A stretch of DNA of 64,000 bases, from contig NZ_JACRTD010000005.1 in the NCBI RefSeq assembly GCF_014385085.1, forward strand, positions 157,637 to 221,636. The letters are read 5' to 3'. The DNA comes from Youxingia wuxianensis (GTDB taxonomy: Bacteria; Bacillota; Clostridia; Oscillospirales; Ruminococcaceae). The notes under the pieces were generated by a model. The model worked only from the letters and a program-made list of their open reading frames with translations. It was not told where the DNA came from and made no database searches. A program made the position numbers and the translations under genes. Of this stretch, positions 17,778-26,563 are shown piece after piece (the stretch's first letter is position 1; the number at the start of each line of letters is the position of its first letter).

Positions 17778-18583
17778 CAGAACACCTCCTTGCAGATTTT
17801 CTCGATCTCCCGGCGAAACGCCTTGCTGTCTTTCATGGAGAGATCATTCAGAAGCGTGCCCTCCAGATACTGCTCCTCCAGCTCCTGGGAGTGCGGAAGC
17901 TGGAAAGCGACGCTCCCAAGCACCTGACCGATGCGGTCCGCCGCCTGGAGGGGCTTGATGTTGGACGCCGCCTTATACTGCTTGTCCTCATCCCAGTGCA
18001 GTTCCCGAAGGAGCGGGAGCTGGCTGGACAGGTAGCCGATGGATTTCAGGTCGCAGTTGGCCAGCCGGAGGACGCTGTCAGCCTCCATGAGCGCCACGGC
18101 GGAGAGGATGTCATTGGCGATATAGCTGGAGCAGTCGATGACCACATAGGGGGCAATCTCACGCAGGCCGCGGATGAGCTCCTCCGCCTGCTGCTTGGTG
18201 CAGGCCGCGTAGGTATACTCGTTTTCCCCCTTGCGCAGCCCCAGCATGGTCAGGTAGGACAGCTTCTTGTGGGTGGTCAGGTTGTGCTTGATGAGATTCA
18301 CGGAGATCCGCTGGGCGGCGAAGATGCTGCCCAGGGATTTGTCGCACTCCAGCTCAGAGGGCGGGCAGATGCAGGGCATCATGGGGGCGGTCATATCGCA
18401 GAGCAGCAGCGCCACATTCTTTTTCTGGGACGCCAGATGCTTTGCGATCTTCACCGCGGTCACGGTCTTGCCGCAGCCGGGGCTTCCCCAGACGGCAAGG
18501 ACTCCGCCGCCGGATTCCTGGGTGATTTCCAACTCCTCCGGCTCCGTGCTGCGGTGAAAGAGGCTTCCTTTCATGAAGTTCAT
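17777..18583 (-). CDS. tadZ: TadZ/CpaE-like ParA/MinD ATPase
   Basis: 268 aa with a deviant Walker A, WGSPGCGKTVTAVKIA, and a VVIDCSSYIAND Walker B-like segment, as in TadZ/CpaE proteins that position the Tad pilus at the membrane. It lies between CpaB and TadA, overlapping both by a few bases, the usual Tad arrangement. Confidence 0.75.
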   Translation of the reverse strand: MNFMKGSLFHRSTEPEELEITQESGGGVLAVWGSPGCGKTVTAVKIAKHLASQKKNVALLLCDMTAPMMPCICPPSELECDKSLGSIFAAQRISVNLIKHNLTTHKKLSYLTMLGLRKGENEYTYAACTKQQAEELIRGLREIAPYVVIDCSSYIANDILSAVALMEADSVLRLANCDLKSIGYLSSQLPLLRELHWDEDKQYKAASNIKPLQAADRIGQVLGSVAFQLPHSQELEEQYLEGTLLNDLSMKDSKAFRREIEKICKEVF

Positions 18584-19410
18584 TCCGCAGCCGCCTCGCT
18601 CTCTGCGGCAGGATCAGCGCCCTCGCTTTCCACGGTTTCAGCGCTTTCCGCATTCTCAGCGCCTTCCGCTGCCTCGGCCTCCGGCTCGGCGTACAGTTCC
18701 TCAATCAGAGCGTCCTGCGCTGCGATAAACTCATCGGCATTCTCAGGTGCGCCGCGGTAGACCAGGGCCAGATGCAGTTCGCTTTCCTGTTCCAGTCCGG
18801 CCAGAACTTTGGCCTGCTCGGTAGTCACCAGGAGGGTAACGGTAGAGGGAAGCTCCTTTTCATCCTCAACAGCCTCGCCGGTGTTGGCATCGTAACCGGA
18901 GGAAGCGGTAACGGAGATAACCTCTACATACTGCAGCTCAGGCGGGATCACGGTTTCGCCCATACCCTTGTAGTCGGCCACAAGGACGGAGACGATGTCG
19001 CCGCTCTCCAGCTTGCCGGAAAGGCCAGTGGCAAAGCTCTTGATGGTGACCGAGATGGCCTGTTTGGTGCCGTCCAGATTGTACAGATAGGCATTCTCGG
19101 CTGCGGGCTCATAAGAGAGCTTGCTGTCCAGAATGTAGTCGCCCACCTTCAGGTCGGCAGTGGCGTACTTGCCAATGACGTCATCCTTGTCTGTCATAAT
19201 GCCGGAAGGCAGGTTATAGGCGCCCACCTCCACAGTCTGCACCATCTCAGCAGTGATCTCATCGCCCTCCTTGATATCGGCGGTAACGCGGATGATCTCA
19301 GCCTTCTCACTGGCGCTGCGGCTGAACAGGGGCGTTACTCCAAAGCAGATGAGGAGCGCCAGAAGGATACACAGCACACCGACCACGGTGCGGTTACGGA
19401 AAATTTTCAT
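18580..19410 (-). CDS. cpaB: CpaB/RcpC-like SAF-domain pilus protein
   Basis: 276 aa. N-terminal membrane anchor VVGVLCILLALLICFGV. A SAF-like domain follows, with DIKEGDEITAEMVQTVEVG and IGKYATADLKVGDYI. The C-terminal tail is Ala/Glu-rich and low complexity. CpaB/RcpC spans the envelope in Tad systems. The ribosome site ATAAGGAGG remains, but element A begins only 21 bases upstream of the ATG, so the native promoter has been separated from this operon. Confidence 0.72.
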   Translation of the reverse strand: MKIFRNRTVVGVLCILLALLICFGVTPLFSRSASEKAEIIRVTADIKEGDEITAEMVQTVEVGAYNLPSGIMTDKDDVIGKYATADLKVGDYILDSKLSYEPAAENAYLYNLDGTKQAISVTIKSFATGLSGKLESGDIVSVLVADYKGMGETVIPPELQYVEVISVTASSGYDANTGEAVEDEKELPSTVTLLVTTEQAKVLAGLEQESELHLALVYRGAPENADEFIAAQDALIEELYAEPEAEAAEGAENAESAETVESEGADPAAESEAAAE

Positions 19411-19430
19411 ACGAGCCTCCTTATAAGAAT

Positions 19431-19449
19431 GCTCATGTACGGTAAGGAA
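19431..19449 (+). repeat. Left terminal repeat of element A
   Basis: GCTCATGTACGGTAAGGAA matches 15 of 19 bases with each terminal repeat of element B (51695-51713 and the complement of 61646-61664). Its outer GC corresponds to the core dinucleotide seen at both ends of element B. It is flanked on the outside by GAAT, as is the corresponding end of element B. Confidence 0.65.
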
Positions 19450-19522
19450 GCAAGCAACCGAAAACAAGAGATAGACCGCCAGCACTACACTATTCCGAAC
19501 CAAAGACCAAAAGATAAGCATT

Positions 19523-19553
19523 GTGGGAAAATCTAAACTTTTGGATTTTCCTA
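19523..19553. repeat. Inverted repeat with 11-bp arms
   Basis: TGGGAAAATC and GATTTTCCTA face each other around TAAACTTTTG. It could be a bidirectional hairpin or an operator near the left end of element A. There is no gene close enough to decide. Confidence 0.45.
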
Positions 19554-19625
19554 CAATGCCAACTACGGCGGAATCCCTCCCACTCCTTATATCTTTCTGT
19601 ATACATTGAATTTGTATTTAGTAAA

Positions 19626-19724
19626 ATGCAGACAACACCACGGATCGGCTTTTGGTTGGACAATTCCAACCAAACACCACAGCAGACAGCAGAAAACATT
19701 CTGAACGCTAGGAAGCCGGTATGA
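19626..19724 (+). CDS. Short reading frame, 32 aa, uncertain
   Basis: ATG 19626 opens a 32-residue peptide containing FWLDNSNQTPQQTAEN. It has protein-like composition but only a poor ribosome site. It could be the remnant of a longer gene carried with the tet(W) upstream region. No relative was recognised. Confidence 0.25.
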   Translation: MQTTPRIGFWLDNSNQTPQQTAENILNARKPV

Positions 19725-19763
19725 TTGTTACATATAAGGGGAAGAAAAATTTCTTTTAGGTAC

Positions 19764-19792
19764 TTGCTTTCCTAAAACTGATGTGATACAAT
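19764..19792 (+). promoter_or_regulatory. tet(W) promoter
   Basis: TTGCTT (19764-19769) and TACAAT (19787-19792) are separated by 17 bases. The promoter lies about 290 bases upstream of tet(W), ahead of both leader peptides, as in tet(M)/tet(W)-type regulatory regions. Confidence 0.75.
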
Positions 19793-19820
19793 GATTTAAT
19801 CCAGAAAAGGAGTAAAAAAT

Positions 19821-19844
19821 ATGCGGCAAGGTATTCTTAAATAA
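19821..19844 (+). CDS. First leader peptide of the tet(W) attenuator
   Basis: ATG after AAAAGGAG encodes MRQGILK and then TAA. Its codons overlap the left arm of the long hairpin at 19831-19927, so ribosome position on this leader would change the hairpin. Confidence 0.55.
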   Translation: MRQGILK

Positions 19845-19927
19845 AACTATAATCAAATAGTGGGAACAAAGGATTATGATAGCTCCTTTTGTAGGGGCTT
19901 AGTTTTTTGTACCCAATTTAAGAATAC
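19831..19927 (+). promoter_or_regulatory. tet(W) attenuator long-range stem
   Basis: GTATTCTTAAAT (19831-19842) pairs perfectly with ATTTAAGAATAC (19916-19927). This resembles the leader structure upstream of tet(M) in Tn916, where transcription is attenuated unless ribosomes are slowed by tetracycline. Confidence 0.6.
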
Positions 19928-19981
19928 TTTTGCCTTATCAATTTTGACATATCCCCAAAAACAGCAATCACAAACAGGTGT

Positions 19982-20026
19982 ATGCTGTATATGTGTATGT
20001 CCGCAACTTATAATCCCCAGTGGTAA
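19982..20026 (+). CDS. Second leader peptide of tet(W)
   Basis: A 14-codon frame, MLYMCMSATYNPQW, ends with its stop inside the terminator hairpin at 20012-20052. It matches the type of short leader found before tet(M)/tet(W). A ribosome on it would mask the terminator stem. Confidence 0.65.
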   Translation: MLYMCMSATYNPQW

Positions 20027-20052
20027 AAGTATTTTACTGCTGGGGATTTTTA
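20012..20052 (+). terminator. tet(W) attenuator terminator
   Basis: AATCCCCAG (20012-20020) pairs with CTGGGGATT (20040-20048), followed by TTTTAT. It sits 34 bases before the tet(W) start and would stop transcription unless the leader is translated under drug stress. Confidence 0.8.
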
Positions 20053-20085
20053 TGCCCTTTGGGGCTGTAAAGGGAGGACAATCAC

Positions 20086-22005
20086 ATGAAAATAATCAAT
20101 ATTGGAATTCTTGCCCATGTAGACGCTGGAAAGACGACCTTGACGGAGAGCCTGCTATATGCCAGCGGAGCCATTTCAGAACCGGGGAGCGTCGAAAAAG
20201 GGACAACGAGGACGGACACCATGTTTTTGGAGCGGCAGCGTGGGATTACCATTCAAGCGGCAGTCACTTCCTTCCAGTGGCACAGATGTAAAGTTAACAT
20301 TGTGGATACGCCCGGCCACATGGATTTTTTGGCGGAGGTGTACCGCTCTTTGGCTGTTTTAGATGGGGCCATCTTGGTGATCTCCGCTAAAGATGGCGTG
20401 CAGGCCCAGACCCGTATTCTGTTCCATGCCCTGCGGAAAATGAACATTCCCACCGTTATCTTTATCAACAAGATCGACCAGGCTGGCGTTGATTTGCAGA
20501 GCGTGGTTCAGTCTGTTCGGGATAAGCTCTCCGCCGATATTATCATCAAGCAGACGGTGTCGCTGTCCCCGGAAATAGTCCTGGAGGAAAATACCGACAT
20601 AGAAGCATGGGATGCGGTCATCGAAAATAACGATGAATTATTGGAAAAGTATATCGCAGGAGAACCAATCAGCCGGGAAAAACTTGCGCGGGAGGAACAG
20701 CAGCGGGTTCAAGACGCCTCCCTGTTCCCAGTCTATCATGGCAGCGCCAAAAATGGCCTTGGCATTCAACCGTTGATGGATGCGGTGACAGGGCTGTTCC
20801 AACCGATTGGGGAACAGGGGGGCGCCGCCCTATGCGGCAGCGTTTTCAAGGTTGAGTACACCGATTGCGGCCAGCGGCGTGTCTATCTACGGTTATACAG
20901 CGGAACGCTGCGCCTGCGGGATACGGTGGCCCTGGCCGGGAGAGAAAAGCTGAAAATCACAGAGATGCGTATTCCATCCAAAGGGGAAATTGTTCGGACA
21001 GACACCGCTTATCAGGGTGAAATTGTTATCCTTCCCAGCGACAGCGTGAGGTTAAACGATGTATTAGGGGACCAAACCCGGCTCCCTCGTAAAAGGTGGC
21101 GCGAGGACCCCCTCCCCATGCTGCGGACGACGATTGCGCCGAAAACGGCAGCGCAAAGAGAACGGCTGCTGGACGCTCTTACGCAACTTGCGGATACTGA
21201 CCCGCTTTTGCGTTGCGAAGTGGATTCCATCACCCATGAGATCATTCTTTCTTTTTTGGGCCGGGTGCAGTTGGAGGTTGTTTCCGCTTTGCTGTCGGAA
21301 AAATACAAGCTTGAAACAGTGGTAAAGGAACCCTCCGTCATTTATATGGAGCGGCCGCTCAAAGCAGCCAGCCACACCATCCATATCGAGGTGCCGCCCA
21401 ACCCGTTTTGGGCATCCATAGGACTGTCTGTTACACCACTCTCGCTTGGCTCCGGTGTACAATACGAGAGCCGGGTTTCGCTGGGATACTTGAACCAGAG
21501 TTTTCAAAACGCTGTCAGGGATGGTATCCGTTACGGGCTGGAGCAGGGCTTGTTCGGCTGGAACGTAACGGACTGTAAGATTTGCTTTGAATACGGGCTT
21601 TATTACAGTCCGGTCAGCACGCCGGCGGACTTCCGCTCATTGGCCCCGATTGTATTGGAACAGGCATTGAAGGAATCGGGGACGCAGCTGCTGGAACCTT
21701 ATCTCTCCTTCATCCTCTATGCGCCCCAGGAATACCTTTCCAGGGCTTATCATGATGCACCGAAATACTGTGCCACCATCGAAACGGCCCAGGTAAAAAA
21801 GGATGAAGTTGTCTTTACTGGCGAGATTCCCGCCCGCTGTATACAGGCATACCGTACTGATCTGGCCTTTTACACCAACGGGCGGAGCGTATGCCTTACA
21901 GAGCTGAAAGGATATCAGGCCGCTGTCGGTCAGCCGGTCATCCAGCCCCGCCGTCCAAACAGCCGCCTGGACAAGGTGCGCCATATGTTTCAGAAGGTAA
22001 TGTAA
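20086..22005 (+). CDS. tet(W): Tetracycline resistance ribosomal protection protein Tet(W)
   Basis: 639 aa, the full family length. It is an EF-G-like GTPase that dislodges tetracycline from the ribosome. G1 is AHVDAGKTT (residues ~10-18), G3 is DTPGH (~74) and G4 is NKID (~128). EF-G-like domains follow, and the C-terminus ends [14 protein letters not shown]. The sequence is recognised as Tet(W) over its whole length. GGGAGG precedes ATG 20086. Expression is controlled by the attenuator just upstream. It is cargo of element A. Confidence 0.97.
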   Translation: MKIINIGILAHVDAGKTTLTESLLYASGAISEPGSVEKGTTRTDTMFLERQRGITIQAAVTSFQWHRCKVNIVDTPGHMDFLAEVYRSLAVLDGAILVISAKDGVQAQTRILFHALRKMNIPTVIFINKIDQAGVDLQSVVQSVRDKLSADIIIKQTVSLSPEIVLEENTDIEAWDAVIENNDELLEKYIAGEPISREKLAREEQQRVQDASLFPVYHGSAKNGLGIQPLMDAVTGLFQPIGEQGGAALCGSVFKVEYTDCGQRRVYLRLYSGTLRLRDTVALAGREKLKITEMRIPSKGEIVRTDTAYQGEIVILPSDSVRLNDVLGDQTRLPRKRWREDPLPMLRTTIAPKTAAQRERLLDALTQLADTDPLLRCEVDSITHEIILSFLGRVQLEVVSALLSEKYKLETVVKEPSVIYMERPLKAASHTIHIEVPPNPFWASIGLSVTPLSLGSGVQYESRVSLGYLNQSFQNAVRDGIRYGLEQGLFGWNVTDCKICFEYGLYYSPVSTPADFRSLAPIVLEQALKESGTQLLEPYLSFILYAPQEYLSRAYHDAPKYCATIETAQVKKDEVVFTGEIPARCIQAYRTDLAFYTNGRSVCLTELKGYQAAVGQPVIQPRRPNSRLDKVRHMFQKVM

Positions 22006-22055
22006 AGATACATAATCGTCAAGACGGCAACAATCAGAAGTTATGGAGGGTAACA

Positions 22056-22823
22056 ATGGAATATAGTAAGGAAGATTTAATGGAAGCAAAAAAGCAAATT
22101 TGGGGAGTGGGAGAGAACATGGGAACAGAGGAAAGTAAAAAAATCTGGGAGGAGAACGCACAATTTTGGGATAATGCAATGGGTGACGAATCTAATGAAT
22201 TTCACAGAGAGGTAGTGCGTCCCAAAGTAACGGAACTTCTATCTCCTAATCCTGCGGATTACATTTTGGATATTGCGTGTGGCAATGGAAATTATTCTTC
22301 GTATCTTGCACAAAGAGGCGCTTCGGTTGTCGCTTTTGATTACAGCAAAAAAATGATAGAATTGGCTAAAAGACGGCAATCACAATATGCAAAACAAATT
22401 GAATTTTGTGTGGCGGATGCGACCGATAGAAAAAGTATATTAGAATTAAAAAGAAATCGAGCCTTTACGAAAGCAGTTTCTAATATGGCAATTATGGATA
22501 TTACGGATATTGAACCACTTCTTATGGCTGTTTATGAACTGTTGCAGGAAAGCGGAATTTTTGTCTTTGCAACGCAACACCCTTGTTTTGTCACGTTGAC
22601 TGAAAAATATATGACACCGCACAGTTACTATGATATAGCGATTGAAGGGCAACCGAAAGAGCAGATTTATTATCATCGTTCCATACAAGATATTTTTAAC
22701 CTTTGTTTTAGAGCTGGATTTGTCATTGATGGATTTTATGAAGAATGTTTTAAAACCAACAAAGAAATTCCTATGGTAATGATAGTAAGGCTTAAGAAGG
22801 TAAAACGTGATAGCTTAAAATAA
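22056..22823 (+). CDS. Class I SAM-dependent methyltransferase with a captured N-terminus
   Basis: 255 aa. The methyltransferase fold has motif I DIACGNGNYSSYLA (residues ~70) and VVAFDYSKKMIELAKRR; the substrate is unknown. The first 15 residues (MEYSKEDLMEAKKQI) are not part of the fold and closely match the start of the small protein encoded at 28471-28671. A second ATG at 22119, preceded by GGGAGTGGGAGAG, would give a native-length enzyme. It follows tet(W) by 50 bases and may be cotranscribed. The DNA is A+T-rich compared with the transfer genes, suggesting separate acquisition. Confidence 0.75.
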   Translation: MEYSKEDLMEAKKQIWGVGENMGTEESKKIWEENAQFWDNAMGDESNEFHREVVRPKVTELLSPNPADYILDIACGNGNYSSYLAQRGASVVAFDYSKKMIELAKRRQSQYAKQIEFCVADATDRKSILELKRNRAFTKAVSNMAIMDITDIEPLLMAVYELLQESGIFVFATQHPCFVTLTEKYMTPHSYYDIAIEGQPKEQIYYHRSIQDIFNLCFRAGFVIDGFYEECFKTNKEIPMVMIVRLKKVKRDSLK

Positions 22824-22994
22824 ATTCAAGTTTGTCGGGTAAATAGCAAACCCAGCCGAGCCAGTCAACGGTCAAGATGAACGGCGCATATGCGCAGCCG
22901 TTGACAGCCCCGCCCGCCTTTGCTGGTAGGCAATCAAGGGGCGACAGCAAGAAGTGCCACCGCCCCGCACTATTATTCAGAAAGGGGAATTTCC

Positions 22995-23417
22995 ATGACC
23001 GACCAGATAGCCTATCAAGAATATATCCAGCGCAGGTACAACGCCTTTTGCAAGACTGTTATCCGCTGTGCCGCCTTGGACAAGATTTTGAAGCTTAAAC
23101 GGCAATGGGAACGGCAAGTTTCCCTTGACTATCTGATGAACGAGAAGTTTGTCCAGTTTGCCGCGTCGGAGCCGGACGAGGAATACCCATTTACCGTCTG
23201 CGGTCAGACCGTCCTGCTCTGCAACGCCGCCCTTGCCGACGCGATCTCTGTTTTGCCGGAGCAGACGCGGGAAGAAATCCTGCGCTATTACTTTCTGCGC
23301 CAGCCGCAGCGCGTGATCGGCGCGTGTATTGGCCGGTCACGCAGCACAGCGGGGCGGCATATCCAGCTTGCCTTGCAGCGGCTACGCGAAGAAATGGGGG
23401 TGAGCCGGTATGAGTAG
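22995..23417 (+). CDS. Sigma-70-like regulatory protein
   Basis: 140 aa with a C-terminal region-4-like helix-turn-helix (VIGACIGRSRSTAGRHIQLALQRL), as in the small sigma-like regulators of Tn916/CTn elements. ATG 22995 follows AAAGGGG. It overlaps the next gene by eight bases. It probably controls element transfer or excision. No intact counterpart is seen in element B. Confidence 0.7.
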   Translation: MTDQIAYQEYIQRRYNAFCKTVIRCAALDKILKLKRQWERQVSLDYLMNEKFVQFAASEPDEEYPFTVCGQTVLLCNAALADAISVLPEQTREEILRYYFLRQPQRVIGACIGRSRSTAGRHIQLALQRLREEMGVSRYE

Positions 23418-23622
23418 ACTTCTCCCCTATGAAACAATCCTCAAAGCCCGTGAGGGCGACCCAGAAGCCGTGAACGCTGTCCTGCTCCACTACGCCGGAT
23501 ATATCCGCTATTTCTCAAAAGTGAACGGGCAGGTCAACGCCGAGGTGGAGGACTATGTAAAGCAGCGGTTAATTGACTGTCAATTCAAGTTCCGGCTTGA
23601 CGAACCACCGGACAAGTCATAA
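23410..23622 (+). CDS. Helix-turn-helix domain protein, 70 aa
   Basis: Contains LPYETILKAREGDPEA and HYAGYIRYFSK, the signature of the small HTH protein that follows the sigma-like gene in Tn916/CTn elements. It is closely related to the 65-aa product at 59054-59251 and more distantly to 31473-31715. It is followed by an intrinsic terminator. Confidence 0.7.
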   Translation: MSRLLPYETILKAREGDPEAVNAVLLHYAGYIRYFSKVNGQVNAEVEDYVKQRLIDCQFKFRLDEPPDKS

Positions 23623-23657
23623 AAACTGAATACCAGCCGCCACCGACGCGGCCAGCG

Positions 23658-23695
23658 AAAGCAGTAAGTCTTGAAAAAGATTTACTGCTTTTTTT
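23658..23695 (+). terminator. Terminator after sigma/HTH genes (element A)
   Basis: AAAGCAGTAAGTC and GATTTACTGCTTT form a stem followed by TTTTTTG. The same structure lies after the HTH gene of element B. Confidence 0.75.
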
Positions 23696-23993
23696 GTTGT
23701 CCGGCTCCGCTCCCGGCCATTTTGCCCCCTGCCGGTTGTAGTAGTAAGCGAGGAGGGAATTTTTCTGCCCTGGTGTTTGGCATTTGGAGCATTTACCCGT
23801 AGTAGAGGGCAAAGAGAAAGGATTTCTCCAACACCGGGTAGAAACCACTGCGTCCGGTGTCATTTTAGCGAAAGCGGGCAGGAATGCCCTTTACAGGATT
23901 AGTAGTAGCAGAAAAAGAGAAACAAACTTTTGTGGTTGCAGTTTTCCAAAAAAGTGGCGGACGGAAGTGAGAGAAAGTTTGCAGTCACGGAGA
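23696..23993. other. Intergenic stretch with pyrimidine-rich imperfect repeats
   Basis: No gene is seen between the terminator and the oriT candidate. The sequence contains CCGGTTGTAGTAGTAA and several short dispersed motifs of the GTAGTAG and TTTTTCTG type. They recur in diverged form in the corresponding gap of element B, so the stretch is conserved in layout but not in exact sequence. Confidence 0.4.
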
Positions 23994-24080
23994 GCAAGTT
24001 TCTACCACGGTGCCAAAATCCGCAATTCTGCAGTTTTGCCCCTCGCGGGAAACTTGTTGGGGAGTGCCTTCCCCAAACCC
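23994..24080 (+). other. Candidate oriT of element A
   Basis: An ~87-base block just upstream of mobC is almost identical to 57863-57951 of element B, although the flanking intergenic DNA differs. It includes TTGGGGA-GTGCCT-TCCCCAA (24057-24076), an inverted repeat of the kind bound by relaxases, and a conserved AAACTTG/GGTGCCAAAATCCGC stretch. Nicking has not been shown; the inference rests on position and selective conservation. Confidence 0.45.
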
Positions 24081-24119
24081 TGCTCATGCGCCCTTACGGG
24101 CGAGAAAGGAGGTCACACC

Positions 24120-24518
24120 ATGCGAAAGAAATACAACACGCCCCACCGCAGCCGCGTTGTGAAAACCCGGCTGTCCGAAGATGAGTATGCCGACTTCACA
24201 GCGCGGCTTGCGCCCTATGGTATCAGCCAGTCCGAATTTCTCCGGCAGGCGATACGGCGGGCGACCATACGCCCGGTTGTCCATGTGTCGTCGGTCAATG
24301 ACGAGTTGCTTTCCGCTGTCGGGAAGCTGACAGCCGAGTACGGCAGGATCGGCGGCAACCTCAATCAGATTGCCCGGTATCTGAACGAATACGGCGTACC
24401 CTACAACACCCTTTCCGGCGAGGTACGCGCCGCCATATCCGACCTTGCCGTCCTCAAGTATGAAGTCCTCAAGAAAGTAGGTGACGCGGTTGGCAACACT
24501 CAAGCATATCAACTCTAA
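24120..24518 (+). CDS. mobC: MobC-like relaxosome accessory protein (element A)
   Basis: 132 aa ribbon-helix-helix protein. VVKTRLSEDEYADFTARLAPYG is split between strand and helix, and GRIGGNLNQIARYLNEYG is the MobC signature. It would bind oriT and help the relaxase. AAAGGAGG precedes ATG 24120. It overlaps the relaxase by 38 bases. Nearly identical to 57400-57798. Confidence 0.85.
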   Translation: MRKKYNTPHRSRVVKTRLSEDEYADFTARLAPYGISQSEFLRQAIRRATIRPVVHVSSVNDELLSAVGKLTAEYGRIGGNLNQIARYLNEYGVPYNTLSGEVRAAISDLAVLKYEVLKKVGDAVGNTQAYQL

Positions 24519-26115
24519 AAACGCCGACTACGGAGCCGCCGAGCAATATCTTCTCTTTGAGCATGACGAGTTTACCATGAAGCCCGTCCTTGATGAAACC
24601 GGCAGGCTTATCCCCCGCGAGGACTACCGGCTGTCCACGCTGAACTGCGACGGGGAGGATTTTGCCGTTGCGTGTATGCGGGCCAATCTCCGCTATCAGA
24701 AAAACCAGCGGCGGGAAGATGTGAAAAGCCACCACTACATCATCAGCTTTGACCCGCGGGACGGGCCGGACAACGGCCTGACCGTAGACCGGGCGCAGGC
24801 GTTGGGGGAACAATTCTGTAAAGAGCATTTTCCCGGCCACCAGGCCCTTGTCTGCACCCACCCGGACGGGCATAACCACAGCGGCAACATTCATGTGCAT
24901 ATCGTCATAAACAGCCTGCGGATTGAGGAAGTGCCGTTCCTGCCCTACATGGACAGGCCGGCCGATACGAAAGTCGGCTGCAAGCACCGATGTACCGACG
25001 CTGCCCTGCGCTACTTCAAATCCGAAGTCATGGAGATGTGCCACCGGGAGGGGCTTTATCAAATCGACCTCTTGAACGGCAGCAAGAACCGCGTCACCGA
25101 CCGGGAGTATTGGGCGCAGAAAAAGGGACAGGCCGCGCTGGACAAGCAGAACGCCCCCATGATTGCCGATAGTATCACGCCCCGGCAGACCAAGTTTGAA
25201 ACGAACAAGGAGAAGCTGCGGCAGACCCTACGGAAAGCCCTTGCCACCGCCGCCAGCTTTGACGAGTTTTCCTCTCTGTTGCTGCAGGAGGGTGTGACCG
25301 TCAAGGAGAGCCGGGGGCGGCTTTCCTACCTCACGCCGGACAGGACAAAGCCAATTACCGCCCGGAAGCTGGGCGACGATTTTGACCGCGCCGCTGTCTT
25401 TGCCGTTTTAGAGCAAAACGCCGCCAGAGCAGCCGAAGCGCCAGCCAGATCCCCCGATCCCCCACGCACCATAAAAGACCGCTTGCAGGTTGCCAGAGCC
25501 GAGATAGCCGCCCCGAAACAGGACGGAGTGCAGCGGCTTGTGGACATTGAGCAGAAAATGGCCGAGGGCAAAGGCCGGGGCTATGAACGCTGGGCGAAGA
25601 TACACAATCTGAAGCAGGCCGCCAAAACGCTGTCCGTCTACCAGCAATACGGCTTTACTTCCCCGGAGCAGTTAGAAGCCGCCGTTGACACCGCCTATCA
25701 GAAAATGCGCCAGACCAGCGGCGAACTGAAAGCACTGGAAACGAAGCTGCAAGGGAAAAAGAAGTTGCAGCGGCAGGTGTTGGCCTACGCCCAGACCAAG
25801 GCCGCCCGCGACGGGCTGCGGGCACAGAAATCCGAGAAAGCCCGCGCCGCATACCGGCAGGCCCATGAGAGCGATTTTATCATAGCCGACGCAGCAGCCC
25901 GGTATTTCAAGGCGCATGGCATTACCAAGCTGCCCGCCCGGAAAGCGTTGCAGGCCGAGATCGAGCAGCTTATCTCCGAGAAAGACGGCCTGTATAACAC
26001 CTATCACGAACAGAAACAGCGGTTCAAGGAGTTGCAGACCGTCAAGCGGAACATCGACCAGATTTTGCGCCGGGACGAGCCGCACCGCAGAAAGGAGCAG
26101 AGCCATGAGCGATAA
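24481..26115 (+). CDS. MobA/VirD2-type relaxase (element A)
   Basis: 544 aa, GTG start inside mobC. The metal-binding motif is HPDGHNHSGNIHVHIVIN (residues ~127-144). A basic, coiled C-terminal half follows (GYERWAKIHNLKQAAKTL, then long Lys/Gln/Glu helices). It would nick oriT and pilot the strand into a conjugation channel supplied by another element. It is the same length as 55803-57437, with only scattered substitutions. Confidence 0.88.
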   Translation: MTRLATLKHINSKNADYGAAEQYLLFEHDEFTMKPVLDETGRLIPREDYRLSTLNCDGEDFAVACMRANLRYQKNQRREDVKSHHYIISFDPRDGPDNGLTVDRAQALGEQFCKEHFPGHQALVCTHPDGHNHSGNIHVHIVINSLRIEEVPFLPYMDRPADTKVGCKHRCTDAALRYFKSEVMEMCHREGLYQIDLLNGSKNRVTDREYWAQKKGQAALDKQNAPMIADSITPRQTKFETNKEKLRQTLRKALATAASFDEFSSLLLQEGVTVKESRGRLSYLTPDRTKPITARKLGDDFDRAAVFAVLEQNAARAAEAPARSPDPPRTIKDRLQVARAEIAAPKQDGVQRLVDIEQKMAEGKGRGYERWAKIHNLKQAAKTLSVYQQYGFTSPEQLEAAVDTAYQKMRQTSGELKALETKLQGKKKLQRQVLAYAQTKAARDGLRAQKSEKARAAYRQAHESDFIIADAAARYFKAHGITKLPARKALQAEIEQLISEKDGLYNTYHEQKQRFKELQTVKRNIDQILRRDEPHRRKEQSHER

Positions 26116-26491
26116 CCTGCCCCACATGGACTACCGCCAGCACCGGCGGGCGCGGCGGCTGGTACATGAGTGCTGTAACTACGATGAGGGGAACTGCCTG
26201 CTATTGGACGACGGGGAGCCTTGCGTGTGCGTCCAGAGCATTTCCTTTTCCCTCATGTGCCACTGGTTCCGTGTGGCTGTCCTGCCCCTTGACGGGGAGC
26301 TGGCCGCAGCCCTCTTGTGCCGGGGAAGCCGGAAACGGTGTGCCGTCTGCGGGGCGGCCTTTGTCCCCAAATCCAACCGGGGAAAATACTGCCCCGACTG
26401 CGCCGGGCGCATGAAGAAAATCAAAGCCGCCGAGAGAAAGCGGAAACAAAGGCAGAGATGTCACGCTTTAGAGCCTTTCAAACCCGCATAA
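26105..26491 (+). CDS. Small Cys-rich zinc-ribbon-like protein (element A)
   Basis: 128 aa with Cys clusters (ECCNYDEGNCLLLDDGEPCVC near the N-terminus, interrupted by hydrophobic residues; RCAVCGAAF and YCPDC near the C-terminus), suggesting zinc binding, and a basic C-terminal tail. It overlaps the relaxase stop. Its relatives here are 55427-55813 (nearly identical) and 40265-40633 (same family in element 2). The function is unknown; conservation beside relaxase or topoisomerase suggests DNA processing. Confidence 0.65.
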   Translation: MSDNLPHMDYRQHRRARRLVHECCNYDEGNCLLLDDGEPCVCVQSISFSLMCHWFRVAVLPLDGELAAALLCRGSRKRCAVCGAAFVPKSNRGKYCPDCAGRMKKIKAAERKRKQRQRCHALEPFKPA

Positions 26492-26563
26492 ATCAAGGCT
26501 TTTTTCGTGGGTGTCAAAGGGTACGCGATACATTTATCCTTTTCCCCCGGAAACGGCGTTTTA

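Noticed and set aside
24057..24076. Inverted repeat TTGGGGA...TCCCCAA as a transcription terminator
   Set aside because: No T-run on either side and it stands before, not after, genes; better explained as an oriT stem.
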